From positions 5,668-69,667 of the forward strand of contig CAYRMD010000018.1 of the NCBI GenBank assembly GCA_964425225.1: a stretch of 64,000 bases of DNA, written 5' to 3'. The position numbers and the translations under genes are program-made. Below are positions 56,846 through 64,000 of this stretch, one piece after another (positions within the stretch are counted from its first letter, which is position 1; every line of letters begins with the position of its first letter). The stretch is from BPJU01 sp964425225 (GTDB lineage Bacteria > Planctomycetota > Planctomycetia > Pirellulales > Pirellulaceae). A model generated the notes under the pieces. That model saw nothing but the letters and a program-made list of their open reading frames with translations, ran no database searches and was not told where the DNA came from.

Positions 56846-58729
56846 ATGTGCCAAAACCGATATGGTTGGAAACAGGTTTGGTTGCTTGGACTATTAGCCG
56901 GAATTCTGTTGTCTGCTTGCCAGCCGTTCTCGGATCCCGGCGGCGGCAACCAGGCACCAAGTTCGTCTGACCAATCAATCGACAAGCAAGCAATCCCGGC
57001 GACACTTGATGACACGGCGTCTGCCCTCATCGGGCATAAAGCAGTAGAAAACCCTTCAGAAGTAGCATCCGACGGTAGTCCCACGGCCACTACTGCTACG
57101 GGTTGGGTAGCGAACGAGGAAACCAGTACGCAACTTTGTCCGATGGAACCCGACTCATGGCAGCGGTTACCTCGTGTGCGGTGGATACTACTGAATGACG
57201 CAGGACCGCTGCTCGTTGATTGGCTCGTGATCATGGATGGACACTTTTATCAAGCGATTCACGATGAGCTTTACGCAAAAGCTTGGGAGCTCGTTTCCTC
57301 GGTAGACAAGGTTTCATGGCCCGAAATAACCGTTGCATCTCTATTTGCTCTCTACGATCGGAGGGCATCCGACCTGGACGTTCCACTCGAACCACTGATG
57401 CGTCGTTTTGATGCGAACCAAGATAAGACGGTCCAAGAATCGGAGTTATTGGACTATCTGCGAACGCATCCCAACTGGGGACGAGTGTTTCAGCCGTTCT
57501 CAGAACTCCGTCCTCCCTCTGCCGACAGCCGTATAAATCTGTGGCGCCTGGCCGACGCAGACGGCAACGGAGAGTTGGACCGTAATGAATTGGCCAGGTT
57601 AACGTCAAGTGTGCTCGCTGAATGGGATATCGATGGAAATGGGCTGTTAGATGAACAGGATACTTTCGATTCTATGCCATTTCCCGTTTCGGCGGACGAA
57701 CTGCTTTCCGAAATGGAAACGGACGCAATTAGTTTGGATGCAGTTGTGATAGATTGGAATCGAGTGCTTTACCGAATGGAAGATCGCTATGGATTGGGGC
57801 AACCTCTTCGGCCCAACTCATGGCACGATCAAGAACTATTTGCGGAGCTGGACGACAATCGAGATAGCACCATTGACGAACGCGAGGTAAGGGCATTGCA
57901 ACAAGTAAGGCCGCATGTGGTAATCGAACTGAGGTGGGAAGCGTCAAAGAATGAGAGCCCCATGTCTGGTGAGTCCCAACAGCCTGGTTCGACGCTCCAC
58001 GTTGTGCTCCGTGCGCAAGCTCGCCAGGTAACGGCTACCCTTCACCAAGTAGGCCCCACTCAGTGGCGACTCCTTTGCGGCGGTCGCGAGCTCCATATCC
58101 AATCGTTGAATCAAGCGGCACTCTGGCGGTCGGCTGAAGATTGGTTCGGCTTGGCAGACCGTGATAAGAACGATTACCTTGACGCCACCGAGTTTGAGCT
58201 AGTTTTTACGGATGCTGTCCCACTGCGGTGGGCAGATCAAAACACAAATGGCCGCGTTGAACCCGACGAGTTTCAAAGACTCTGGGAAAAGGTCGAAGAG
58301 CTAAACGGATATCGGATATTGGCAGATGTGCAGACGGTCGAAGATCGGCTCACGGCCGCCGTTGATCAGAACCAGGACGGGCGTATAACGCAGCGCGAGC
58401 TGGCAGCAGCCCAAAAAGTGGCCCAGTGGGACCAGGATCATGACGGACTGCTTTTACCCGAGGAACTGCCAAGCGTCACGCACCTGATACTGGCACGTGG
58501 TTCAGGGCCGGTGCTGACGCGCCAAGTGATGCCGCCCGCCGAGCAATCGGTGCCCGCACCCGAGTGGTTCACCGCCATGGATGGAAATCGCGATGGTGAT
58601 GTTTCGATCGGAGAGTTTCTTGGTCCACTGAACCTGTTCGACAAGCTGGATCGCGATCAGGACCGGTTGCTGAGCGTGGAGGAAGCCCAAGCGGCGAGTT
58701 ATTTGTATTCCCGTGAAAGCAAACCGTAA
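56846..58729 (+). CDS. EF-hand-rich lipoprotein
   Basis: 627 residues from ATG 56846. The N-terminus has a lipoprotein signal (LLGLLAGILLSAC, lipobox L-S-A-C), so lipid-anchored. About ten EF-hand-type calcium loops are visible, including DANQDKTVQESE, DADGNGELDRNE, DIDGNGLLDEQD, DDNRDSTIDERE, DRDKNDYLDATE, DQNTNGRVEPDE, DQNQDGRITQRE, DQDHDGLLLPEE, DGNRDGDVSIGE and DRDQDRLLSVEE. Between them are beta-like stretches (STLHVVLRAQARQVTATLHQ). It sits between two DUF1501 genes, 10 bases after the first, and is probably co-transcribed with it. Likely a calcium-binding partner on the envelope; the partner is not known. Confidence 0.88.
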   Translation: MCQNRYGWKQVWLLGLLAGILLSACQPFSDPGGGNQAPSSSDQSIDKQAIPATLDDTASALIGHKAVENPSEVASDGSPTATTATGWVANEETSTQLCPMEPDSWQRLPRVRWILLNDAGPLLVDWLVIMDGHFYQAIHDELYAKAWELVSSVDKVSWPEITVASLFALYDRRASDLDVPLEPLMRRFDANQDKTVQESELLDYLRTHPNWGRVFQPFSELRPPSADSRINLWRLADADGNGELDRNELARLTSSVLAEWDIDGNGLLDEQDTFDSMPFPVSADELLSEMETDAISLDAVVIDWNRVLYRMEDRYGLGQPLRPNSWHDQELFAELDDNRDSTIDEREVRALQQVRPHVVIELRWEASKNESPMSGESQQPGSTLHVVLRAQARQVTATLHQVGPTQWRLLCGGRELHIQSLNQAALWRSAEDWFGLADRDKNDYLDATEFELVFTDAVPLRWADQNTNGRVEPDEFQRLWEKVEELNGYRILADVQTVEDRLTAAVDQNQDGRITQRELAAAQKVAQWDQDHDGLLLPEELPSVTHLILARGSGPVLTRQVMPPAEQSVPAPEWFTAMDGNRDGDVSIGEFLGPLNLFDKLDRDQDRLLSVEEAQAASYLYSRESKP

Positions 58730-58952
58730 GGGATCTTAATCAAAGCCAAGACTTATGGTGTAGAGCAACATGCACTATTAGTTGCGTGAAAACATTCCGA
58801 CACATTGACATTTATGGATGTATTGGCGATACTTGGGGCTGAACTAGCCGAAGATAAGTGGGTAGTCGTGGCTTGAGCGTCGGATCTCTACGTTGTGGAG
58901 ACAATCGACAGATATTCGCTCGATGGGTACTTTGTGATTGGGGAGACGGTCA

Positions 58953-60437
58953 ATGCTGGTAATTCCCGGACAACGCGGTAAAGATCTTTGCGATCGTCAT
59001 TTGGGGGTGACACGTCGAGCGTTGCTACGAGCGGGTGGGTCATTGGTAACGGGTATCTCGCTGGCCGAACTTTTGAAGCTTCAAGAACTCCAGGCAGGCG
59101 AGTCCCCGGAAGGCACCCGTACGTTAGGAGGTGCCGGATTTGGCCGAGCCAAGAGTGTGATTTTTATTTATTTGCAAGGTGGGCCGAGCCACCTGGATTT
59201 ATGGGATCCGAAGGACAATGTGCCGGACAATGTGCGCAGCGTTTTTCAACGGATTGGGGCGAAGGTTCCGGGAATGGATGTAACGGAGCTATTGCCGAAA
59301 CTAGCTGCGGTAACGGACAAGTTTACATTTATCCGATCTATGAGTTATACGCCGGTTGGGTTGTTTAACCACACGGCGGCGATTTATCAAATGCATACCG
59401 GTTATACGGCAGACAAGGTAAGTCCGTCTGGACAGCTTGAGCCGCCTTCGCCAAAAGATTTTCCGACTTTCGGTTCTCAAGTGATCCGGTTACGTCCGCC
59501 GGAAGTGCCGATGTTGCCGTTTGTAATGATGCCTAGGCCGTTGCAGGAGAGCAACGTGGTGGGTAAAGGTGGGACAGCAGGTTTCCTGGGGCGGGCCTAT
59601 GACCCGTATTACTTGTTCCCACCCGGTGACGACATGGATATGGACAAAATGGAACGGATTCGGGTGGACGATTTACAGTTGAGGCCAGAGGTGCCCGTAG
59701 CGCGGCTAGAGAGGCGGGCACGGTTGCGCGACCTGATCAACGACGGAATGCCCCAAATCGACCGTGCGGTTAAGCAGTATGACTTGGACGCCTATTATCA
59801 ATCGGCTCTCAGTCTGATTATTTCAGGCCGTGCGCGGGAAGCGTTTGATTTAAAGAAGGAGCCGGATGCACTGCGCGACAAGTACGGTCGGAACACTTTT
59901 GGTCAATGCTGCCTATTAGCCCGGCGGTTGATTGAAGCCGGTACGCGGGTTGTGGAAGTCATTTGGCCGAAGGTAGCAAACTCCGATAACCACTCGTGGG
60001 ATGTGCATACGGGGCTTTCGCAACGCATGCGCAATCAGTCGGCACCGATGTTGGATGCTGGGTTAGCTACTTTGCTGGAGGATTTGGACCAGCGCGGTTT
60101 GCTCGATGAGACGTTGGTGGTCGCTGTAGGCGAGTTTGGACGCAGCCCGCAGCGGGGAGTAAGCACTTCGGGCAATAGCAATAGTGACGACGGTCGCGAC
60201 CACTGGCCGTATTGCTACACAGCCGTTGTGGCTGGAGCGGGTATTAAGCGCGGCAGTGTCTATGGTAAGAGCGACCAAACCGGTTCGGCCCCGGTTGAGA
60301 ACCCTGTACATCCGACAGAACTCTTGGCCACAATGTATTACGCGCTGGGCATCGATCCTCTGACGATCGTGTACAACCACCTCAATCAGCCCCGCGAATT
60401 GGTAAAGGCCGATCCGATTACTGCTCTGTTCGGATAA
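58953..60437 (+). CDS. DUF1501 protein (copy 2)
   Basis: 494 residues from ATG 58953, with GGGGAG at 58940-58945; a TTG at 58938 is too close. A short Tat-like stretch (VTRRALLRAGGSLVTGISLAEL) precedes the DUF1501 core: VIFIYLQGGPSHLDLWDPK, VTELLPKLAAVTDKFTFIRSM, TFGSQVIRL, GQCCLLARRLIEAGTRVVEV, SWDVHTGLSQRM, LDETLVVAVGEFGRSP, GRDHWPYCYTAVVAGAGIKRGSVYG and the C-terminal HPTELLATMYYALGIDP. It is more canonical than copy 1 (longer, with the full middle region) and belongs to a different subgroup. It has its own leader of about 220 bases after the EF-hand gene. Confidence 0.92.
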   Translation: MLVIPGQRGKDLCDRHLGVTRRALLRAGGSLVTGISLAELLKLQELQAGESPEGTRTLGGAGFGRAKSVIFIYLQGGPSHLDLWDPKDNVPDNVRSVFQRIGAKVPGMDVTELLPKLAAVTDKFTFIRSMSYTPVGLFNHTAAIYQMHTGYTADKVSPSGQLEPPSPKDFPTFGSQVIRLRPPEVPMLPFVMMPRPLQESNVVGKGGTAGFLGRAYDPYYLFPPGDDMDMDKMERIRVDDLQLRPEVPVARLERRARLRDLINDGMPQIDRAVKQYDLDAYYQSALSLIISGRAREAFDLKKEPDALRDKYGRNTFGQCCLLARRLIEAGTRVVEVIWPKVANSDNHSWDVHTGLSQRMRNQSAPMLDAGLATLLEDLDQRGLLDETLVVAVGEFGRSPQRGVSTSGNSNSDDGRDHWPYCYTAVVAGAGIKRGSVYGKSDQTGSAPVENPVHPTELLATMYYALGIDPLTIVYNHLNQPRELVKADPITALFG

Positions 60438-60577
60438 CAGTCGCCTGCCACCAACTGGAAGAGGAAACCGCTTGCTATTGGGGCCTTCTCGGCGAGAGGG
60501 TCCAGGGCGGGTATACTATTGCTTTCCGGCCGGGAAGTACTCAACGAGGTGCAGGTCGATCCGACAGGAGAAGCGGA

Positions 60578-61042
60578 ATGAGTATTGAAGGGCGCATTGC
60601 GGAGCTTAAGTTGGAATTGCCGCCGGCACCGAAGCCGGCTGGCGTTTATCAGCCGGTACTTGTGGTCGGAAATCTGGCCTACGTTTCTGGTCATGGACCA
60701 CTGCGAGCCGATGGAACGATGATCACAGGCCGTGTCGGTGCCGACCTCGATCAACAAGCCGGTTATCAAGCGGCTCGTCAGGTTGGGTTGGCGGTGTTGA
60801 GTTCCTTGCGCGCTCAGTTGGGGAGCTTGGACCGCGTCAAGCGCTTGGTGAAAACGTTAGGAATGGTAAATTGCACTGCCGACTTTACCGCTCATCCGGC
60901 TGTCATAAATGGCTTTAGCGATCTATTCAAAGAAATATGGGGGCCAGAGCTGGGAGTCGGAGCACGTAGTGCGGTAGGCATGGGTTCTTTGCCAGGAAAC
61001 ATCGCCGTCGAGGTAGAAGCAATTTTCGAGTTACAGGGTTGA
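60578..61042 (+). CDS. RidA (YjgF/YER057c/UK114) family protein
   Basis: 154 residues; AGGAG at 60566-60570. RidA proteins hydrolyse reactive enamine/imine intermediates released by PLP enzymes. The chorismate-mutase-like fold is seen in VLVVGNLAYVSGHGPLRADG, AARQVGLAVLSSLRAQLGSLDRVK and SDLFKEIWGPELGVGARSAVGMGSLPGNIAVEVEAIFEL. The usual catalytic arginine is expected in the GARSAVGMGSLP stretch. It belongs to the longer subgroup (about 150 residues) rather than the 128-residue archetype. The exact subgroup needs alignment. Confidence 0.92.
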   Translation: MSIEGRIAELKLELPPAPKPAGVYQPVLVVGNLAYVSGHGPLRADGTMITGRVGADLDQQAGYQAARQVGLAVLSSLRAQLGSLDRVKRLVKTLGMVNCTADFTAHPAVINGFSDLFKEIWGPELGVGARSAVGMGSLPGNIAVEVEAIFELQG

Positions 61043-61056
61043 GCCGTGTGCGTTGG

Positions 61057-61323
61057 TTACGGCTCCACACGGTGCTGACCATCGGCCGATGACGCTTCAC
61101 TCGACCCCGACTTTGATTGAGACCGATTTTGCCGCGGCATTGGTTTGGTGATTAGCGCCAGCCAGCGGTTGATCCAATGCGGAGGCTGTATGTACGGATA
61201 GGAAAGAGCGTAGACAAGCCAAGAGTCGCGCAAGGGGCCAAGGCCGAAGAATCCTGCAGCAATTACTCCCAGGGTAATATTGATCAACGAAAACAGAAGG
61301 ATAATTGCGATCAACGTTAACAT
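61057..61323 (-). CDS. Small membrane protein, unknown
   Basis: 88 residues. A strongly hydrophobic N-terminal segment (LIAIILLFSLINITLGVIAAGFF), then a Gly/Pro turn, a short amphipathic stretch (WLVYALSYPYIQPPHWINRWLAL) and a Ser-rich polar tail. GGAG lies 10 bases before the ATG on the minus strand. No family recognised. It is convergent with the RidA gene and divergent from metG. Confidence 0.6.
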   Translation of the reverse strand: MLTLIAIILLFSLINITLGVIAAGFFGLGPLRDSWLVYALSYPYIQPPHWINRWLALITKPMPRQNRSQSKSGSSEASSADGQHRVEP

Positions 61324-61444
61324 TTCAGACTTGCTCCGGTGTTCGATCGAGCACGCACATCTAGTATAGCCTAGCTCACGTAGTCGGAGGGCGCTTAGAT
61401 TAGCTTGTGTTGGTCGTACTCACCGTACCCTTTAAGGAACTCCT

Positions 61445-63469
61445 ATGGCAGGACGGAAACTGTTGGTAACCGCAGCACTACCCTATGCCAATGGCCATAT
61501 CCATATTGGCCACCTGTTGGAATATGTCCAAACCGATATTTGGGTACGATTCCAGAAGCTGCAAGGTCGGCGTTGTATTTACATTTGCGCCGACGACACC
61601 CATGGTACACCGATCATGATGCGTGCCAGACAAGAAGGGCGAAGTGAGCTAGATTTGATCGCGGAAATGCAGCAGCATCATGAACGAGATTTTGCAGATT
61701 TCGAGATCCACTTTGACCATTATGGCAGTACAAACAGCCGGGAGAACTACGAGCTGTGTTGCCGATTTTGGAGTGCACTGCGCCAGGCTGGTCTGATTGT
61801 CGAAAAAGAGATCCAACAGTTATTCGATCCTCAAGCAGGTGTGTTCCTGGCCGATCGGTTTGTCAAAGGTACGTGTCCATTTTGTGGGGCACCTGATCAA
61901 TACGGGGATAATTGCGAGCGGTGTGGGCAGACCTACCGTCCTACCGACTTACGCGATCCGCGAAGTACGTTGACCGGTGCGGTACCCGAGTTGCGCTCGA
62001 CGCGCCAACTTTTCGTCCGGCTCGAGGAACTGCGCCCGTTTCTTACTGAGTGGACCCAACAGGGAGATCACGTTCCACGCGAGGTGGCCAACTATCTCAT
62101 GGGACATTTTCTTCATGAACCTCTTCGGGATTGGGATGTTTCGCGTCCGGCACCGTATTTTGGATTCGAGATCCCTGATAGTCCTGGAAACTATTGGTAC
62201 GTGTGGTTCGATGCTCCTATAGGTTATATTGCTTCGACCGCCGCATGGTGCAAACGGCATGGGGAAGCCCTCGAGGATTGGTGGCTGAGTGCGGAAACCG
62301 AAATTCATCACTTTATCGGTAAAGATATCACGTATTTCCATACACTTTTCTGGCCGGCCATGCTGAAGACCGCTGGTTTCCAACTGCCCAAGCGAGTACA
62401 CATCCACGGATTCCTGACCGTCGATGGCCGTAAGATGTCGAAGCGAGACGGCACGTTCGTGTTAGCCAGAACCTATCTGAAACATTTGCATCCGGTGTGG
62501 TTTCGCTATTACTTGGCCTCGAAACTCGGTCCTCGATTGGATGACGTGGACTTAAACCTCGAGGAATTTGTCACCAAGGTCAATGCCGACTTGGTCGGCA
62601 AAGTGGTAAACTTGGCGTCCCGCACTGCTCGGTTCATACAAGGGCAATCTTTGTCATCACGTTATCCGGACGACGGTGGTCTCTTTGCACGTGGTGTCGA
62701 GGTTGGAAATCAAATCGCGGCTGCATACGAAGAAGGGGATTACAGTCGCGCGATGCGTATGATTATGGCACTGGCAGACGCGGCTAACGGCTACGTGGAA
62801 GCTGTCCAGCCGTGGGCCTTACAGCGGCAGTCAGACCAGCACGAAAAGTTGCGCGACGTGTGTACGGTAGCTCTGAGCCTCTATTGGCAGATTATCGTTT
62901 ATCTTTCCCCAGTTACGCCATCGTTGGCTGCCCAGACAGAAAAACTCGTTGGGCGACGTATCGCGCATTGGGACGATGCGTCCAGACCCTTGACCGGGGC
63001 CAGATTAAATCGTTTCGAACACCTCTTGAAACGTGTTGAAAAAAAGGATGTCGATGCCATGATCGAAGAGAGTCGTGAGATTCCTTCTGCGCCGGTTTAT
63101 CAAGATAGCGACGCGCCGCTGCGAGCCGAACCTCTAGCTCCCACGTGCACAATCGAGGATTTTGCCAAAGTCGATCTTCGTGTGGCACGGGTCGTCGCCG
63201 CCGAAGATGTACCAGCCGCCAAAAAACTATTGAAACTCACCGTAAGCCTGGGAGGCAATGAGCGACGTACGATCTTTGCGGGTATTAAAACCGCATATAA
63301 ACCGGAACAGCTCGTCGGCCGGCTGGTGATCATCGTAGCCAACTTAGCCCCCCGTCAAATGAGTTTCGGTATCAGCGAAGGCATGGTGACCGCAGCTGGC
63401 ACCGGTGGTCAAGATATTTATCTTTTGTCAGTCGATGAGGGTGCGCAACCAGGCCAACGGGTGCACTGA
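61445..63469 (+). CDS. metG: Methionyl-tRNA synthetase
   Basis: 674 residues; AAGGA at 61434-61438. Charges tRNA-Met. The class I signature HIHIGH lies at residues 18-23. The zinc knuckle CPFC...CERC is near 139-160. The second signature reads KMSKR rather than KMSKS, a common variant. The anticodon-binding helical bundle covers about 400-550. The C-terminal 110 residues are a Trbp111/EMAP-like tRNA-binding domain (FAKVDLRVARVV, AAKKLLKLTVSLG, VIIVANLAPRQMSFGISEGM), giving the longer dimeric form of the enzyme. The leader is about 120 bases from the small membrane-protein gene. Confidence 0.97.
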   Translation: MAGRKLLVTAALPYANGHIHIGHLLEYVQTDIWVRFQKLQGRRCIYICADDTHGTPIMMRARQEGRSELDLIAEMQQHHERDFADFEIHFDHYGSTNSRENYELCCRFWSALRQAGLIVEKEIQQLFDPQAGVFLADRFVKGTCPFCGAPDQYGDNCERCGQTYRPTDLRDPRSTLTGAVPELRSTRQLFVRLEELRPFLTEWTQQGDHVPREVANYLMGHFLHEPLRDWDVSRPAPYFGFEIPDSPGNYWYVWFDAPIGYIASTAAWCKRHGEALEDWWLSAETEIHHFIGKDITYFHTLFWPAMLKTAGFQLPKRVHIHGFLTVDGRKMSKRDGTFVLARTYLKHLHPVWFRYYLASKLGPRLDDVDLNLEEFVTKVNADLVGKVVNLASRTARFIQGQSLSSRYPDDGGLFARGVEVGNQIAAAYEEGDYSRAMRMIMALADAANGYVEAVQPWALQRQSDQHEKLRDVCTVALSLYWQIIVYLSPVTPSLAAQTEKLVGRRIAHWDDASRPLTGARLNRFEHLLKRVEKKDVDAMIEESREIPSAPVYQDSDAPLRAEPLAPTCTIEDFAKVDLRVARVVAAEDVPAAKKLLKLTVSLGGNERRTIFAGIKTAYKPEQLVGRLVIIVANLAPRQMSFGISEGMVTAAGTGGQDIYLLSVDEGAQPGQRVH

Positions 63470-64000
63470 TCGGGCAATGTACTATAAGCCGCCTTCGCTT
63501 GTTTATCGAACTTACATAACCTAAATGCACGGCTTTGAGCGTCTGTTTTGGTGATGAGCCTTTCATAATCTGCGTACTAAGATTCATTCCATCTGCTTGT
63601 ATGACGCTAGCTGTGAGGAAACCTAGCGCAAAAGCGAATGATGTATAGGGAATTAGGGCACATTCCCAAGTTCTAATGATCGAGCGTGTGCTTCGGAGCC
63701 TGCAGAAGTTTTCGTCGAGGGATTGCGCTCCGTAGCGAGCATTGTTCGGCGTAACGTTCCTTTGGCGTTTCTGTTTATAAATGATCCCTTCGAACCCTCG
63801 TCGAATGCAACGCCTGGACTGAAGGCTAAGATTGCAACAGCGAAAACACGGCGATGTACGTTAACTAGCGGCCGATCTTGCGGATCATCGATGGCGTATT
63901 GTCACCTAGGGTGCACGTCGATCGATCTCTAGGAAAAATCTTCAGCAATCCCCACTCCTGGCTGTTAGGTGTGACAGACGGTTGTCACACCTAGCTCGAT
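63470..64000. other. Intergenic region at right edge
   Basis: About 530 bases without a supported gene; a small frame at 63723-63932 has no ribosome binding site or motif. A strong palindrome lies at 63966-63993. Confidence 0.5.
63966..63993. repeat. Palindrome TAGGTGTGACA...TGTCACACCTA
   Basis: Perfect 11-bp arms (63966-63976 with 63983-63993), 6-base centre. Its inner 18 bases match the palindrome at 14997-15014 except at two central positions. No T-run follows, so an operator or dispersed element is as likely as a terminator. Confidence 0.6.

Noticed and set aside
60482..60503. Hairpin CCTTCTC/GAGAGGG after the second DUF1501 gene as terminator
   Set aside because: The stem includes a G-U pair and no T-run follows; too weak to call.

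Overview
The window looks like a chromosomal segment of a bacterium of the phylum Planctomycetes. The signs are: two DUF1501 proteins, a DUF1549/DUF1553 protein with a CxxCH motif, a DUF1080 protein, a giant exported protein with an N-terminal LEPR-type export motif, a Tat-like TIM-barrel isomerase, and long gene-poor intergenic stretches. I saw no rRNA, tRNA, integrase, transposase or CRISPR array.

Layout. 1-111 is the start of a gene running off the left edge. 718-5691 is a solitary 1657-residue DUF4011/superfamily-1 helicase with a nuclease-like and a DUF3320 region, of a type often seen in defence contexts. 6187-7035 is an outer-membrane beta-barrel candidate with a textbook terminator. 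7274-9201 (minus) is a membrane protein coupled to an aldose-1-epimerase-like protein, and 9443-10156 a secreted DUF1080 protein. 11545-14814 holds a set of membrane-anchored helical proteins, including two diverged tandem paralogues and one frameshifted gene. They lead into a 10.4 kb gene (15179-25561) for a giant surface-type protein: LEPR signal, eight beta-type repeats with Asp-rich calcium-like loops, about 1900 residues of Ala/Gln/Arg-rich helix, and a C-terminal papain-like candidate domain preceded by a pretoxin-like segment. 26548-31605 carries carbohydrate genes: a GalT-type nucleotidyltransferase, a GH57 glucanotransferase and a BNR/Asp-box sialidase-like protein.

31971-39602 is a compact type III-B CRISPR effector operon (cmr2-cmr3-cmr4-cmr5 and a single gene fusing Cmr6 to Cmr1 with an extra C-terminal domain). 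A good sigma70-like promoter lies upstream, but there is no adaptation module, Cas6, array or recognisable cyclic-oligoadenylate effector nearby. 40191-51688 is mostly housekeeping: HD phosphohydrolase, TPR protein, SpoU methyltransferase, the phoH-pgpH-ybeY cluster (pgpH frameshifted), and purA-uppS-cdsA with overlapping genes. Between phoH and cdsA lies a gene-free stretch rich in hairpins. 52746-60437 is a planctomycete-type secreted set (isomerase, frameshifted DUF1549/1553, DUF1501, EF-hand lipoprotein, DUF1501), followed by RidA, a small membrane protein and metG.

The strongest candidates for something undescribed are the giant LEPR/coiled-coil/papain-like protein with its upstream membrane-protein set, and the Cmr6-Cmr1 fusion. 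Three otherwise intact genes each carry one single-base frameshift, so sequence error must be excluded before reading biology into them. All family assignments are from reading the translations; no database search was run.
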